Positions 12,588-24,331 of a stretch of DNA of 64,000 nt are shown here, piece by piece. The DNA is from Isoetes taiwanensis. Taxonomy: Eukaryota; Streptophyta; Lycopodiopsida; Isoetales; Isoetaceae. The notes under the pieces were generated by a model. The model was not told where the DNA came from. It searched no databases and worked only from the letters and a program-made list of their open reading frames with translations. Numbering within the stretch: position 1 is the stretch's first letter; each line of letters begins with the position of its first letter. A program made the translations under genes and the position numbers. The stretch spans positions 18,037,018 through 18,101,017 of the forward strand of contig JAJEKV010000020.1 in NCBI GenBank assembly GCA_021234155.1, in the 5' to 3' direction.

Positions 12588-13462
12588 TCTCGCCAAAACA
12601 AGAAAATGGCTGGTCCCCTCAGCCATAAGGGGTCTTCATACTTGCTCCAAAGTGCCTAAGTGAAAATTATGGTAAAGAGAAGGTGTAAAGTGTAAGTGTT
12701 GGTGAAATGGAAGTGAGTAAGGTGGTGTGAGGATGTAAGTGAATGAAAGAGGTAAGAATGAGTGTGAATATGATAAGGTGGTGGTAGAAATGAGGTGTAT
12801 GAGATGAGGTGAGTGTGTAAATGTTGGAATCTCGCCAAGACAAGAAAATGTTTGGAAAAAAAGTAGGAATGAGTGTGAATGTGATCAAGTGGTGATGGAA
12901 ATGAAGTGTAAAAGGGTAAGGTAAATGTGCAAAAGTTGAGATCTCGCCAAAACAAGAAAATGTGTGCCTCCCTGATCCTTAAAAATGCAACTCTGCTATG
13001 ATGGTGAAGCTGAATTGCAGAGTGCTTTCTTTTGGGAATGAGAACAAGAAGAAGGAGTTTAAATGGATAGCAGGACCACTTATGGCAGATGAATAAAGAT
13101 GGAGAAAGGATGCACCTGTCATGGAAACATACAAACAAGTTAATCTTGATCCTTGCAACTCGCTATGATGGTGAAGTCTGAATTTTTGCAGAGTGCACAT
13201 TTAGGGAGATAAAATGAGAGTACATGGCTGAATGGAGGGCAGGACCACAATGAGACAGATGAATGAAGATGGAAAAAGGGTGCTCCTGCAAATGACACTT
13301 GGCAATTAATAAACATACCTGTTCTGAAGCTATTTGATAGCTCATCCTTCGGCTAATCTGCAAATATAAACTCAATGAAGACATTAGTTCTAAATTTAAG
13401 ACAAAGTGAAATCTAATCCAACCTATTCTAATTTTTTATTTTAATTCTAACTTGTCTAAGTT
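12588..13462 (-). other. Element A 3' noncoding region
   Basis: Lies between the integrase stop and the 3' LTR. It contains two copies of an ACTCTGC/GCAGAGT stem-loop (12,990-13,023 and about 13,158-13,194), degenerate repeats of about 110 bp with 'tgagtgtgaatgtgat', and the motif 'tctcgccaaaacaagaaaat' three times (about 12,588, 12,829 and 12,942). A hairpin (TGGCTG/CAGCCA) with a purine loop lies at 12,607-12,625, 19 bases from the LTR. Confidence 0.8.
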
Positions 13463-15770
13463 CTAGAACATAAAAAGAGACAAACGTATATGCTGATCCC
13501 AGTACCTTTTCAGGTGAATAGTGTTGATAGGATTTGGAAGTGGCATCCCTGAAGTTAGTTCCTTTAACCAATAGGAATTGGTACCTGCAGGTTCCAACAC
13601 CTCATAGGGGCCCTCCCAAAGGTTTTCAAACTTACCAGCCAAGTCTTCTCTTGATTTATTCCATTTTAGGACTAACTCTCCAGTCTAAAAGGTCCCTTGT
13701 ATTTTATGAGCAGCTTTGAAAGCAGCCAAATCCTTGGCTTTTTTTAGCAAATTAGCATTCTCAGCTTCCATTCTATATTCTTCTAAATGCAGAAGGGTAT
13801 CCAATCTTTCCTGCAAAGCATACTCAAAAGGCAAACACAACTTATGGGCCAACCTCGGAGATGGCGGCTCAAAGTTCTTTTGGAAGCAATGACTTCAATG
13901 CCATATACTAAGTTAAAGGGTGTATGGGTGGTTGCTGTTTTAATGGTGACTCTATAAGCCCATAGAGCGTCCACCAGTTTGACATGCCAGTCCTTTTGAT
14001 TGTCATCCACTGTTTTCTGCAAAATGCTTTTCAAAACTTTATTAGTAGCTTCTGCTTGACCATTACCTTGGGGGTAGTAAGAGGAACTCTTGGTATGCTT
14101 GACTTTAAGAATGGTCAATAAGTTAGAAATGACTTCATTCACAAAAGGAGTACCTCTATCAGAATGTAATTGTAGAGGGATACCAAACCGTGCACAAATA
14201 TACTCATGTAAGAACTTTGCTGTTGTGATGGCATTAGCTTGTCTTAAAGGAATTGCCTCTGCCCACTTGGTAAAATAATCTGTAGCTACAATAATATGCG
14301 GATGTTGTCCTGCAGAAGGGGGGTTAATAGGACCAATATAATCTAATCCCCACATTTGGAAAGGTCTTGGAGAAATGATGGGGTTTAGTGCAGCTGGGAG
14401 AAGGATCCTTTTATCAAATATTTGGCACTTGTGGCAAGATTTTATATAGCAAAGATAACAATCTTTAAATATTGTAGGCCAATAATAACCGACACGAGAA
14501 TTTTCTTGGCAGTAGTATCTCCAGCAAAATGGCCTCCACATACTCCTTCATGCATTTCTCTAATGATCAAAGCATATTCCTCTTCATTGACACACCTCAG
14601 TAATAATCCATCCCTGTTGACTTTACATAAAACATCATTAATCACTTTGAATTGCCTGCACTTTTCTTTAAATCTCCTTTGCTGGCTCGAGGTCAGTCCT
14701 GAGGGCATTTCCTTGAATTGTAGAAAATTCTTTATAGGTAGCTGCCAATCCTGTTGGTTCTGCTCTTCATCATCTGCCTGTAAATAAGCTAAGGCATCCA
14801 CAAAGTCAACAACTTCTACTACATCTTCATGATCAAAGAAAATGTAAGGTAAATAAAGACTGGGACTCTTCACCTGATGTAACTCTTTTATAGAAATATC
14901 AAAGGTTTGTAGCTTGCAAGCCCACCTTTGAATTTTTGGTTTAGAGGTAGCCTTGTTTCATATAAACTTGAACTGAACTCTTCAATAATAAATGACCTTG
15001 TCTGTCAATGAGGAACATGAGAGCAGCAGCACTCTTCTCCATTCTGGTGTATTTTTCTTCAGTTGAACTCCACTATTTGCTGGCAAAAGCTATGGTGTGC
15101 TTGTCCTGCAGAATAGCTAGGCCTATGGCCTTTTTAGTAATAGTAATGTAGACCTCAAATGGCTTGTCCAAATCAGGTTTTTTTAGAAGAGTTGCTTCAC
15201 AAATGGACTTTATAAGCAACTCAAAAGACTCTTGGCAATCTGATGACCATGTGACAGGAACATACTTGCTCTCAGATTTGGAAATCCTGCCTATTCTTGT
15301 CAGCTTAGAAATAGGACTTATAATGTGAGCAAAATTAGGGATATAAATCCTAAGAAAACTAGTCATGCCAATAAAACTTTTGACCTGCTTCAAATTTTTG
15401 GGGGGCACCAGTTTTTTGAGGGCTTCAACTTTTTCTTGTGCCACTTGTATGCCATTGTTGGATACCTCATGTCCCAAAAGTTGCCCTTTGGATGCAAAAA
15501 AAATACATTTCTTTGGGTTAAGGTTGACTCCAGATTCCCTGCACAAAGAACATATTTTTGCCAGCAATTCTAAATGTTAGTAGGGTGAGATCCTAAACAA
15601 AGGTCATCCAAATAAACTCTGAATTCTTGAGGAGACATAGGCCTAAAAATAACATCCATAGCCCTCTGGAAAGTAGCAGGTGCATTCATTAGTCCAAAAG
15701 GCATTCTTTTCATTGCATAAGTCCCCCAAGGGGTAATAAAAGAGGTCTTGGGTTGGTCTTCTTCCCTGCT
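13463..15770 (-). pseudogene. Element A pol, 3' part: RT palm to integrase, disrupted
   Basis: Continues pol after a deletion removes the E-V-Y-S-F-L-D-G-F block. The RT carries V-Y-L-D-D-L-C-L-G-S, then a stop/frameshift at about 15,578. The second RNase H-like segment follows (about 15,060-15,200) and ends at a stop after FASK. The integrase has the HHCC zinc motif (HEGVCGGH...CHKC) and the DDE residues in GLDYIGP, HSDRGTPF and GQAEATNKVLK. The C-terminal module ends ...KRYWDQH with the stop at 13,463-13,465. At least five lesions break the frame. Confidence 0.9.
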
Positions 15771-18700
15771 ACAGCATATAAGATTTCTTCTAAAAAAGGC
15801 AAGGGATAGCAGTCCTTGATGGTGGCTTTGTTGAGGTCTCGATAATCAATACAGATCCTTAAGGCACCACTTTTTTTCTCTACAGGTACAATGCAAGACA
15901 CCCATTCTGGATTAATGATTTCAATAATAACACCTGCATCTAGCATTTTATCCAACTCGTCTTTGATCAATCCCATCAATGAAGCATTAATTCTTCTCAG
16001 TTTTTGAAAAACAGGTTTACACCCTTCCTTAATCTTGATTTCAAAGTGGCATACCTCAGCTTTAATACCAGTAAGCTCAGAATAATCCCAAGCAAACACA
16101 TCCTTCCTTTCTTCAAAGAACATTTGTATATTCTCCCTATTTTGGTATTCAATGAGATCTCCAACAAACAGGGTTCTAGTTTTACCATTTTTTGTAATGG
16201 TAATCTCTTCAGTATCCTTTTCTTCTGATGCATTAATGGTTAGAATAGGACAAAGAGCTTTTACCTCACTAGCATCAAGGTCTTCCTCTGGAATAGCTCC
16301 CTCAGTTAGGTGTGCCATGAGAGTTTCCCTGCATAGGGTATCAGCTTCCACATTTTCCTCTCTTGGTATATGAGTAATCTCCCATGAAGCAAAACTCGAG
16401 AGCACTCCCATTACTTGGTTTTTTAGGAGCTCCATATCTGCATTTTTTGTTTGGTAATCTTTTGAAACTTGTCTACAGATTAATTGTGAGTCACAAAAAA
16501 TGTGAATGTTGGCAATATCCATAGCTTTGGCTTCCTGAAGACCTGCAATCAAAGCCTTATATTCTGCTACATTAGATGTAATTTGGGGGAAGATTCTCCC
16601 TACTTTAGCTAAAAGTTTATGAGAGGAATCTTTCAAAATAGCAGCAGATGATGCAATATTTAGTTTTTTAGAAATACCTCCATCAAACCATAAGAATCCT
16701 GATGGTCCTTGTTTGTTGGGGAGTGCACATTCCATGATGAGAGGAACCATTTCATATTTCCTTGGTCTTGTATTTTTTACTCTGTAAAATCCCAAAGGTT
16801 CTTCAATTAGCATTTCCTTAATAAAGTTTGCCTCCTCACTGGAACCATAGGAGCCATCTTGATTATAGATTGTAGTAGTCTGAGAGCCATTGGAGATGGT
16901 ACATCTCCCTTGAGACCAGACTGGTCTAGCATCCACAGTAGCTAACCACCTCCTTCCTAAAAGTAAATCATAGATATCAGATTCATCCCCTATGTCTTCA
17001 AAAGCTACCACAATAAAGTTAGCAGCTACAGTTATGCCCTCTGTATTAACAGGCACTTTAATTACCACACCAATAGGGGTGATCTTAGCATTATAAAAAG
17101 ATCTCAATAGTATAGAAGCTTTCTTGTCCACCTCGAAACCACATTTTTTCATAATGTGATATGGCATAATATTTAGGGGAGATCCACCATCAAGTAACAC
17201 ATTTGAGAAGGTATAACCTCCTAAAGTAGCTGAACATGTGAATGCACCAGGGTCTTCTTCATTCTGGGCTAGAACAAGGTTAGTGGCATCAGTAAAATTC
17301 ACACAAGCATTTAATACCTCACCATTAGTTTGCTGAAGTACTCTTTTTCTGTAGCTAGGTGCAATCTTTAACAAGGTAAAAAGATCCACACTCACCTTGG
17401 ATTTTTTAAGCAAAACATCAACCTCATCAAAGTCTTGATCTTTCTTACCATATTTTTGCTGAGGGGGTGGGGCTATGATTTGAGCAGATGATTCCACTAC
17501 AGGTGGTGAAGACCTGGCAGTAGAATGCCTACTTGGTTCAGCATGTACTTGAGCTTCATTCATGCTTCTAGTTTGCACCACCATAACTTCTTCAGATTTA
17601 GGAGCTTCTGTAGCTTGAATAAATCTTATAGAGGTGCTTGGTTCAGCAAATCTCACAGGAGGTTTAGATTCTGGTCTCTTCTCTTTTTCCTGCTTAGCAA
17701 AATATTCCTTAACATCACACTTAGCATCAGTATGGCCAACCTCTTTACAAAAAGAACAAACAGGACATTCTTTCCCAAAGTGGCCTTTCCTATTACATTT
17801 GGGGCACACTTGCCAATAGCAAATTTCTGATGGATGAGAATTCCTATTGCAATAAATACATTCAGGATAAGTTTTACCTGTTCTTGCAGCCTTGAGTTCA
17901 ACCAATTGTTTAGTTATTTCTGCTAGAGCTTCAGTAACCTTAGATAAATCTGACTTTACCTCTGCAACCTGAGAACTTGCTTCCTCATCTTTAGATTTCT
18001 TCTTTTCTTTCTGTATGGCATAAACTGGAATAGAAGGGTGGTGATCATAATGTGCATCAGTGGCATCAGGGTAAAACGGGTCATGGTTATGGTGAGGAAC
18101 ATAATGTTTGTCAGGCAAAGTAGAGAGCATCTGAGTTAAATCAGTGGTTTTGGCAAAGACTTTGTATATAGAATCAAACCCTTCAGCAGCTTGGATCTTG
18201 AGCAACTTCCTTTGGATATCTGGTCTTCTTTCCAGACCATTAATAAAAGCAGTAACTAAAAACATAGTTGGGATGGTGAATTGTGCTCTTTGACACCTGC
18301 TCATAAAAGTACTAAACCTCTCCTTGTACTGATTCACACTCTCTCCTGCATGTATAGAGAAACCTTGCAATTCATTAACCAAATCTTTTGGAGCAGCTAA
18401 CTTACCAAATCTATCCAAGAACTTCTTGACAAGTTCATCCCATGAAGTGGTACCCATTAACTTTTCATAAGTTAGCCAAGCACCAGCTTCACTTTCTTCT
18501 TTGAAATATTTTTCGAACTCTGAGAGCTTGCAGCCCTTCTTGAAACCATAATCCCTGTAATAATCCTCAAATATTCTCAAGAAGTTGTTAGCACTCATAC
18601 TGGAGTCAAAAGTAGGTAAAGGAACAGGGACATTCAACTCAAATTGGTATGGCATGTTTTGAAGCAGGCTAGTGGAAAAACTGGAATTCAATGGCCTTTC

Positions 18701-18772
18701 CCTGCAATGATCTGATGCATAAATATCTTCTAATGGCTCTTGTTCTGCTGGAAATTTTTGTTTTGGAGCCAT
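15710..18772 (-). CDS. gag-pol: Element A gag-protease-RNaseH-RT polyprotein (N-terminal 1,020 codons)
   Basis: The longest intact frame in the window. The start is chosen at the ATG of MAPKQKFPAEQ, about 20 bases inside the primer site and conserved in B, A2, C and D. Order by residue: Gag core (about 45-220), three CX2CX4HX4C knuckles (305-352), protease with LLDGGSPLNIMP (525-536), an RNase H (695-820) with acidic residues in WFDGG, NVAEYKAL, CDSQL and NVEAD, then the RT fingers (KLRRINASLMGLIKDELDKM; RICIDYRDLNKATIKDCYP). Gag and Pol share one frame with no stop between them. Homology ends at YAVAGK; the last 16 residues are out of frame after a deletion. The RNase H before RT is unusual; known plant Tat elements carry their extra RNase H after the RT-RNase H block. 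Confidence 0.93.
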   Translation of the reverse strand: MAPKQKFPAEQEPLEDIYASDHCRERPLNSSFSTSLLQNMPYQFELNVPVPLPTFDSSMSANNFLRIFEDYYRDYGFKKGCKLSEFEKYFKEESEAGAWLTYEKLMGTTSWDELVKKFLDRFGKLAAPKDLVNELQGFSIHAGESVNQYKERFSTFMSRCQRAQFTIPTMFLVTAFINGLERRPDIQRKLLKIQAAEGFDSIYKVFAKTTDLTQMLSTLPDKHYVPHHNHDPFYPDATDAHYDHHPSIPVYAIQKEKKKSKDEEASSQVAEVKSDLSKVTEALAEITKQLVELKAARTGKTYPECIYCNRNSHPSEICYWQVCPKCNRKGHFGKECPVCSFCKEVGHTDAKCDVKEYFAKQEKEKRPESKPPVRFAEPSTSIRFIQATEAPKSEEVMVVQTRSMNEAQVHAEPSRHSTARSSPPVVESSAQIIAPPPQQKYGKKDQDFDEVDVLLKKSKVSVDLFTLLKIAPSYRKRVLQQTNGEVLNACVNFTDATNLVLAQNEEDPGAFTCSATLGGYTFSNVLLDGGSPLNIMPYHIMKKCGFEVDKKASILLRSFYNAKITPIGVVIKVPVNTEGITVAANFIVVAFEDIGDESDIYDLLLGRRWLATVDARPVWSQGRCTISNGSQTTTIYNQDGSYGSSEEANFIKEMLIEEPLGFYRVKNTRPRKYEMVPLIMECALPNKQGPSGFLWFDGGISKKLNIASSAAILKDSSHKLLAKVGRIFPQITSNVAEYKALIAGLQEAKAMDIANIHIFCDSQLICRQVSKDYQTKNADMELLKNQVMGVLSSFASWEITHIPREENVEADTLCRETLMAHLTEGAIPEEDLDASEVKALCPILTINASEEKDTEEITITKNGKTRTLFVGDLIEYQNRENIQMFFEERKDVFAWDYSELTGIKAEVCHFEIKIKEGCKPVFQKLRRINASLMGLIKDELDKMLDAGVIIEIINPEWVSCIVPVEKKSGALRICIDYRDLNKATIKDCYPLPFLEEILYAVAGKKTNPRPLLLPLGGLMQ

Positions 18773-18792
18773 GAGTTCTGAAATCCAGGAAG

Positions 18793-18810
18793 ATCTCGAT
18801 AGGACCTCCA
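18793..18810 (-). promoter_or_regulatory. Primer binding site of element A (tRNA-Gln type)
   Basis: On the minus strand TGGAGGTCCTATCGAGAT, three bases after the LTR end. It differs by two bases from the form in A2 and F, which complements the 3' end of a eukaryotic tRNA-Gln, including the CCA tail. Confidence 0.75.
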
Positions 18811-18813
18811 AGA

Positions 18814-20750
18814 TGTTGACCCCCCAACCTGGCTAGAGAGTCAAACACAAAGGGCCAACTTGAGTTTTCACTCATGGGGTTAGAACCTCTAGATCACTTA
18901 AGGTGATCAATCTACACAAAAATTTCTCAAAGAAAACACTCAATTACAAAGTTCTCATACCTTTCCCAATTCTGGAATATGGGTCTCTTACTCAAATCGA
19001 TGCAGATCTCATAGGCAGATTGGTTTCCAAGGTCAAATGACTGTGACTTGCTCAAAAAAGTTGTAGGCAATCAAGGGTGAAAATCTTGACCAAGTCTGAG
19101 TTTTAATTTGTAAGATATTCGATCTCAAAGTTGGGTCAAATTTTGGTCAATGTCAGTCAAAACTACAAACAGAGCTCAGAGTTTTGTAACTTGAGTTGTA
19201 GGTTGAATTTTGGAGAAATTCCAAAACTAGGATGCAATATATATCACAAAGGTGAGGGGCATGCCATCAAATCATGATTTGGATCAGTAAAACTATTTTT
19301 TTGGCACTGTTTTGTGAATATCAGTCTAAACTTGTATCAGACAGAATGCAAAAAATGGTAACTTGAGTTTGGTTTATGTCGAAATTTTTGTGCACACAGG
19401 TGCAAATAAGGTGGGAGATGAAGTGCAGATGGTCATATGTAGGGACAAATGAAGAAATTCTTTACTGTAGAAATGTTTGTGATGCAAAAATACTAAAGGA
19501 TCATGACAGTCAACTTTTTAAATATTTGGCAGTCAATTTTCATTGATATGAAGGTAATACAAGGTAAATCAGAATCTCAGGATCATAAATCAATCATCAA
19601 GATAGCTCAGAAAGTCAACAAATAGTATCAGATCAAGAATATCAGTCCAATTTTCTCAAATCAAACTGTGGAACACTCAGATACTTCATGAATGTCTTCA
19701 GATCATGCTCAGCATGTATCAATGTCGAGGTTTGATGCGTCTGGGCCTTCAAAAATCTTCTGTCATTGTTTCCCAGTATATATGTTTTTGGTTTAACGGT
19801 TCCAGCATATTAGGGCTCAAATTTAGGCTTGATAAGATGCTTAAGGGCGGGAAATACAGAAATAGGTAGGTTTCAGAGTTTAATGATTCCATTCCGGCGT
19901 GATTCGAGCAGGTTTCCATAATTAGGGTTCTTCGAAGGTATTTTTGCAGGAGTTCCGCGATATGATGGCCGTATTTCTTGGGGTATAAACCAAGAATATG
20001 CTGTATTTATCAATTTTGGGAAGATAGGCCATGATTCCAAAGATACCCAAAAAATAATTATGAGTTTCTACTCATTTGGGTCTATGGTAACCTTAATTTC
20101 TTGAGGAATATTCTAGATAGGTACCATAAATGGAATATTCCATGGGGAATATTTGAGTGGCATGGGTACTTAAGGTACAATGGTAAAGAAACAAGGAGGT
20201 ACAAGAGCTGGTAAAAAAGAATTAGGCTAAGGGTATTTGGCAAAGGTGTAATATGGGAAATGAAAATAAGGCAAAGAGACATGAAATGGGTAGGACACCT
20301 CATGGGGGAAATAAAATGTGTTAAGAAAGGACCTTTGGCATGGAAAAATATGATTTGCAGAAGGTGAGCAAGGAAGAATATAAGTGTGAAGGAAAATAGC
20401 TAGGGGAAATTCAAAAAGGAAGGTGGAATAAGGTATGGGGGGTAGGCAAAAAAATAGTTAAGGGATGGAACCAAATACCATGGGATCTTCCAAACTCTAA
20501 CTTCCAATCTTCAAAAGAACATCTTCCAATCTTTTTTAACCCAGCACCTCTTTTGACTAACTTTGACCTCAAATAGAATACTTTTCATGGGAGTTGACCT
20601 TGAGTATTGGTGTAGATCCTTGAAGATAAATGTTGCTTGACCTTCACATCGATGTTGACTACCAAGTTCTTTTGATTTGATCTCTCCAAAAAATAGCTTG
20701 ACCTAAGTATATGATCCAACAATTAGTATGTTGCCCTTTTGGGGGCAACA
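18814..20750 (-). repeat. 5' LTR of element A
   Basis: 1,937 bp, minus strand, TGTTGCCC (20,750) to CAACA (18,814). A TATA-like run (19,777-19,783) precedes the conserved 'gaaggccca' block, as expected for an LTR promoter. The terminal palindrome TGTTGCCC/GGGCAACA and the GATCAC...GTGATC palindrome are present. Confidence 0.93.
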
Positions 20751-23603
20751 ATAACACCTGCATCTAACATTTTATCCAACTCATCCTTGATTAATCCCAT
20801 CAATGAAGCATTAATTCTTCTCAGTTTTTGAAAAACAGGCTTACATCCTTCTTTAATCTTGATTTCAAATTGGCATACCTCAGCTTTGATACCAATGAAC
20901 TCAGAATAATCCCAGGCAAAGACATCCTTCCTTTCTTCAAAAAACATTTGTATATTTTCCCTATTCTGATATTCAATCAAATCTCCAACAAACAGGGTTC
21001 TAGTCTTACCATTTTTTGTGATTGTAATCTCTTCAGTGCCCTTTTCTTCTGATGCATTGATGGTTAGGATAGGACAAAGTGCTTTTACCTCACTAGCATC
21101 AAGATCTTCTTTTGGAATGGCTCCTTCAGTTAAATGTGACATGAGAGTTTCTCTACATAAGCATCAGCTTCCACATTTTTCTCTCTTGGTATGTGGGTGA
21201 TTTCCCATGAAGCAAAACTCGAGAGTACTCCCATTACTTGGTTTTTTAGGAGCTCCATATCTGCATTTTTTGTTTGGTAATCTCCTGAAAGTTGTCTACA
21301 AATCAATCGTGAGTCACCATAAATGTGAATGTTAGCAATATCCATAGCTTTAGCCTCCTGAAGGCCTGCAATCAAAGCCTTATATTCTGCTACATTAGAT
21401 GTGACTTGGGGAAAAATTCTTCCTACTTTAGCTAAAAGTTTGTGAGAAGAATCTTTCAAGATAACAGCAGATGATGCAATATTTAATTTTTTAGAAATAC
21501 CTCCATCAAACCATAGAAATCCTGATGGTCCTTGTCTGCTGGGGAGTGCACACTCCATAATAAGAGGAACCATTTCATATTTTCTTGGTCTTGTATTTTT
21601 TATCCCCCAAAGGTTCTTCAATCAGCATTTCCTTAATAAAGTTTACCTCTTCTTTGGAGCCATAGGAGCCATCTTGATTGTAAATTGTGGCAGTTTGAGA
21701 ACCATTGGAGATGGCACATCTCCCTTGAGACCAGACTGGTCTAGCATCCATAGTGACTAACCATCTTCTCCCTAGAAGTAGATCATAGATGTCAGATTCA
21801 TCCTCTATATCTTCAAAAGCTACTACAATAAAGTTAGCAGCTACAGTTATGCCCTCTGTATTAACAGGCACCTTAGTTACCACACCAATAGGGGTAATCT
21901 TAGCATTATAAAAAGATCTTAATAATATAGAAGCTTTCTTGTCCACCTCAAAACCACATTTTTTCATAATGTGATATGGCATGATGTTTAGGGGGGATCC
22001 CCCATCAAGTAACACATTTGAGAAGGTATAACCTTCTAAAACAGCTGAACATGTGAATGCCCCAGGGTCTTCTTCATTCTGTGCTAGAACAAGGTTAGTG
22101 GCATCTATAAAATTCACACAAGCATTTAATATCTCACCACCAGTTTGCTGCAGTACTCTTTTTCTATAACTAGATGCAATCTTTAGCAATGTGAAAAGAT
22201 CCACACTTACTTTGGAATTTTTGATCAAAACACCAACTTCATCAAAGTCTTGATCTTTCTTACCATATTTTTGCTGAGGGGGTGGGGCTATGATTTGAGC
22301 AGGTGATTCCACCGCAGGTGATTCCACCACAGGTGGTGAAGACCTGGCAGTGGGATGCCTACTTGATTCAGCATGTACATGAGCTTCATTCATGCTTCTA
22401 GTTTGCACCACCATAACTTCTTCAAATTTAGGAACTTCTGTAGCCTGAATAAATCTTATAGAGGTACTTGGTTCAGCAAATCTCACAGGAGGTTTAGGCT
22501 CTGGTCTCTTTTCTTTTTCCTGCTTAGCAAAATATTCCTTAACAGCACACCTAACATCAGTATGGCCAACTTCTTTACAAAAAGAACAAACAGGACATTC
22601 CTTTCCAAAGTGGCCTTTTCTATTGCATTTAGGACACGCTTGCCAATAGCAAATTTTTGATGGATGAGAATTCCTATTGCAATGAGTACATTCAGGGTAA
22701 GTTTTACCTGTTCTTGCAGCCTTGAGTTCAACCAATTGTTTGGTTATTTCTGCTAAAGCTTCAGTAACCTTAGATCGGTCTGACTTGACCTCTGCAACTT
22801 GAGAATTTGCTTCATCCTCTTTAGATTTCTTCTTTTCTTTCTGTATGGCATAAACTGGAATGGAAGGGTTGATGATCATAATGTGCATCAGTAGCATCAG
22901 GGTAAAATGGATCATGGCTATGGTGAGAAACATGGTGCTTGTCGGGCAAAGTAGAGAGCATCTGAGTTAGGTCAGTGGTTTTGGCAAAAACTTTGTATAT
23001 AGAATCAAATCCTTCAGCAGCTTGGATCTTAAGCAACTTTCTTTGGATATCTGGTCTTCTTTCCAAACCATTAATGAAAGCAGTAACTAAAAAAAGGGTT
23101 GGGATGGTGACTTGTGCTCTTTGGCACCTGCTCATAAATGTGCTAAACCTTTCTTTGTACTGATTCACACTTTCTCCTGCATGTATAGAAAAACCTTGCA
23201 ACTCATTAACCAAATCTTTTGGAGCAGCTAACTTACCAAACCTATCCAGGAACTTCTTGATGAGTTCATCCCATGAGGTGGTACCCATTAGCTTCTCATA
23301 AGTTAACCAAGCACCAGCTTCACTCTCTTCTTTGAAACATTTTTCAAACTCTGAAAGCTTGCACCCTTTCTTGAAACCATAATCCATGTAATAATCTTCA
23401 AATATTCTCAAAAAGTTGTTAGCACTCATACCGGAATCAAAAGTAGGCAAAGGAACGGGGACATTCAACTCGAATTGGTATGGCATGTTTTGAAGCAGGC
23501 TAGTTGAGAAACTTGAAGGCAATGGCCTTTCTCTACAATGATCTGGTGCATCAACATCCTCTAGTGGTTCTTGTTCTGCTGGAAACTTTTGCTTTGGAGC
23601 CAT
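20751..23603 (-). pseudogene. Element A2 gag-pol, 5' part
   Basis: Minus strand, starting at the ATG of MAPKQKF (23,603) and running through Gag, three zinc knuckles, protease (LLDGGS), the upstream RNase H (WFDGG, AEYKAL, GDSRL, NVEAD) and the start of RT (...DKMLDAGVI), where element A interrupts it. Frameshifts at about 22,860, 21,600 and 21,160 break the frame into four pieces. Sequence is close to element A. 20,751-20,755 is the right target duplication of A. Confidence 0.9.
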
Positions 23604-23623
23604 GAGTTCTGAAATCCAGGAAG

Positions 23624-23641
23624 ATCTCGGTAGAACCTCCA
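23624..23641 (-). promoter_or_regulatory. Primer binding site of element A2 (tRNA-Gln)
   Basis: On the minus strand TGGAGGTTCTACCGAGAT, three bases from the LTR end. It is complementary to the 3' end of plant cytosolic tRNA-Gln (acceptor strand TAGAACC, discriminator T, then CCA). The match rests on my knowledge of the tRNA, not on a search. Confidence 0.8.
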
Positions 23642-23644
23642 AGA

Positions 23645-24331
23645 TGTTGACCCTCAACCTGGCTAGAGAGTCAAACACAAGAAGCCAACTTAAGTTTATA
23701 CTCAAGTTGGGGTTAGAACCTCCAGATCACTTAAGGTGATCAGTCTACACAAGAATTTCTTAAAGAAAAAGCTCAAATATCAAGCACTCATACCTTTCCC
23801 AATTCAAGAATATGGAGCCTTCACTCAAATTGATGTAGTTCTCATAAGTGGATTGATTTTCAAGGTCAAATGATTGTGACCTGTGTAGAAAAGTTATAGG
23901 AATGCAAGGGAAAAGATCTTGACCAAGTCTGAGTTCTAGTTTGCAAGATAATCGATTTCAAAGTTGAGTCAATTTTTGGTCAATACCAGTCAAAGCTACA
24001 AACAGATCTCAGAATTTTGTAACTTGAGTTGCAGAGGGAATTTTTGAAAAATTCCAAAACTAGGTCCTAAAGATGTGGGGCATGCAATCAAATCCTATTT
24101 TGGATCACTAAAACTATTTTTTTGGCACTGTTTTGTGGATAACAATCTAAAATTGTATCAGACAGAATGCAAAAAATAATAATTTGAGTTTGGAATGGTT
24201 TTTTCTCGAACTTTTGGTGCACACAGGTGCAAATATGATGGTAAATGAGGGGCAAATGGTCATATGCAAGAAAAGATGATGGGATATCTTACTGTAAAAA
24301 TCTTTATATGGCGAAAATACTAAAAGATCAT
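23645..24331 (-). repeat. Element A2 5' LTR, truncated by element B
   Basis: The 3'-terminal 687 bp of a minus-strand LTR, from CAACA at 23,645 to the point where the 5' LTR of B begins. In the element A LTR the sequence after this point continues 'gacagtcaac'. That remainder is not found on the right side of B, so the right flank was lost or moved. Confidence 0.88.

Larger units (their letters stand above)
10678..20750 (-). mobile_element. Element A: full-length Ty3/gypsy LTR retrotransposon (Tat-like)
   Basis: 10,073 bp on the minus strand, with two LTRs (5' 18,814-20,750; 3' 10,678-12,587), a tRNA-Gln-type primer site, gag-pol, and a 3' noncoding region with stem-loops. It is flanked by ATAAC on both sides (10,673-10,677 and 20,751-20,755) and lies in the RT gene of the related element A2. 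Features of the family: triple-knuckle Gag, DGG protease, RNase H before RT, YLDD RT, second RNase H-like segment, integrase without chromodomain. Pol is interrupted several times, so the copy cannot encode a working polyprotein. Confidence 0.95.

Noticed and set aside
12656-13384. His/Ser/Phe-rich proteins on the minus strand, and similar ones at 36,313-36,927, 47,424-47,921 and 53,499-53,833
   Set aside because: They are translations of the pyrimidine-rich minisatellites in the 3' noncoding regions of the retrotransposons; an env-like gene was considered, but there is no conserved frame between copies.
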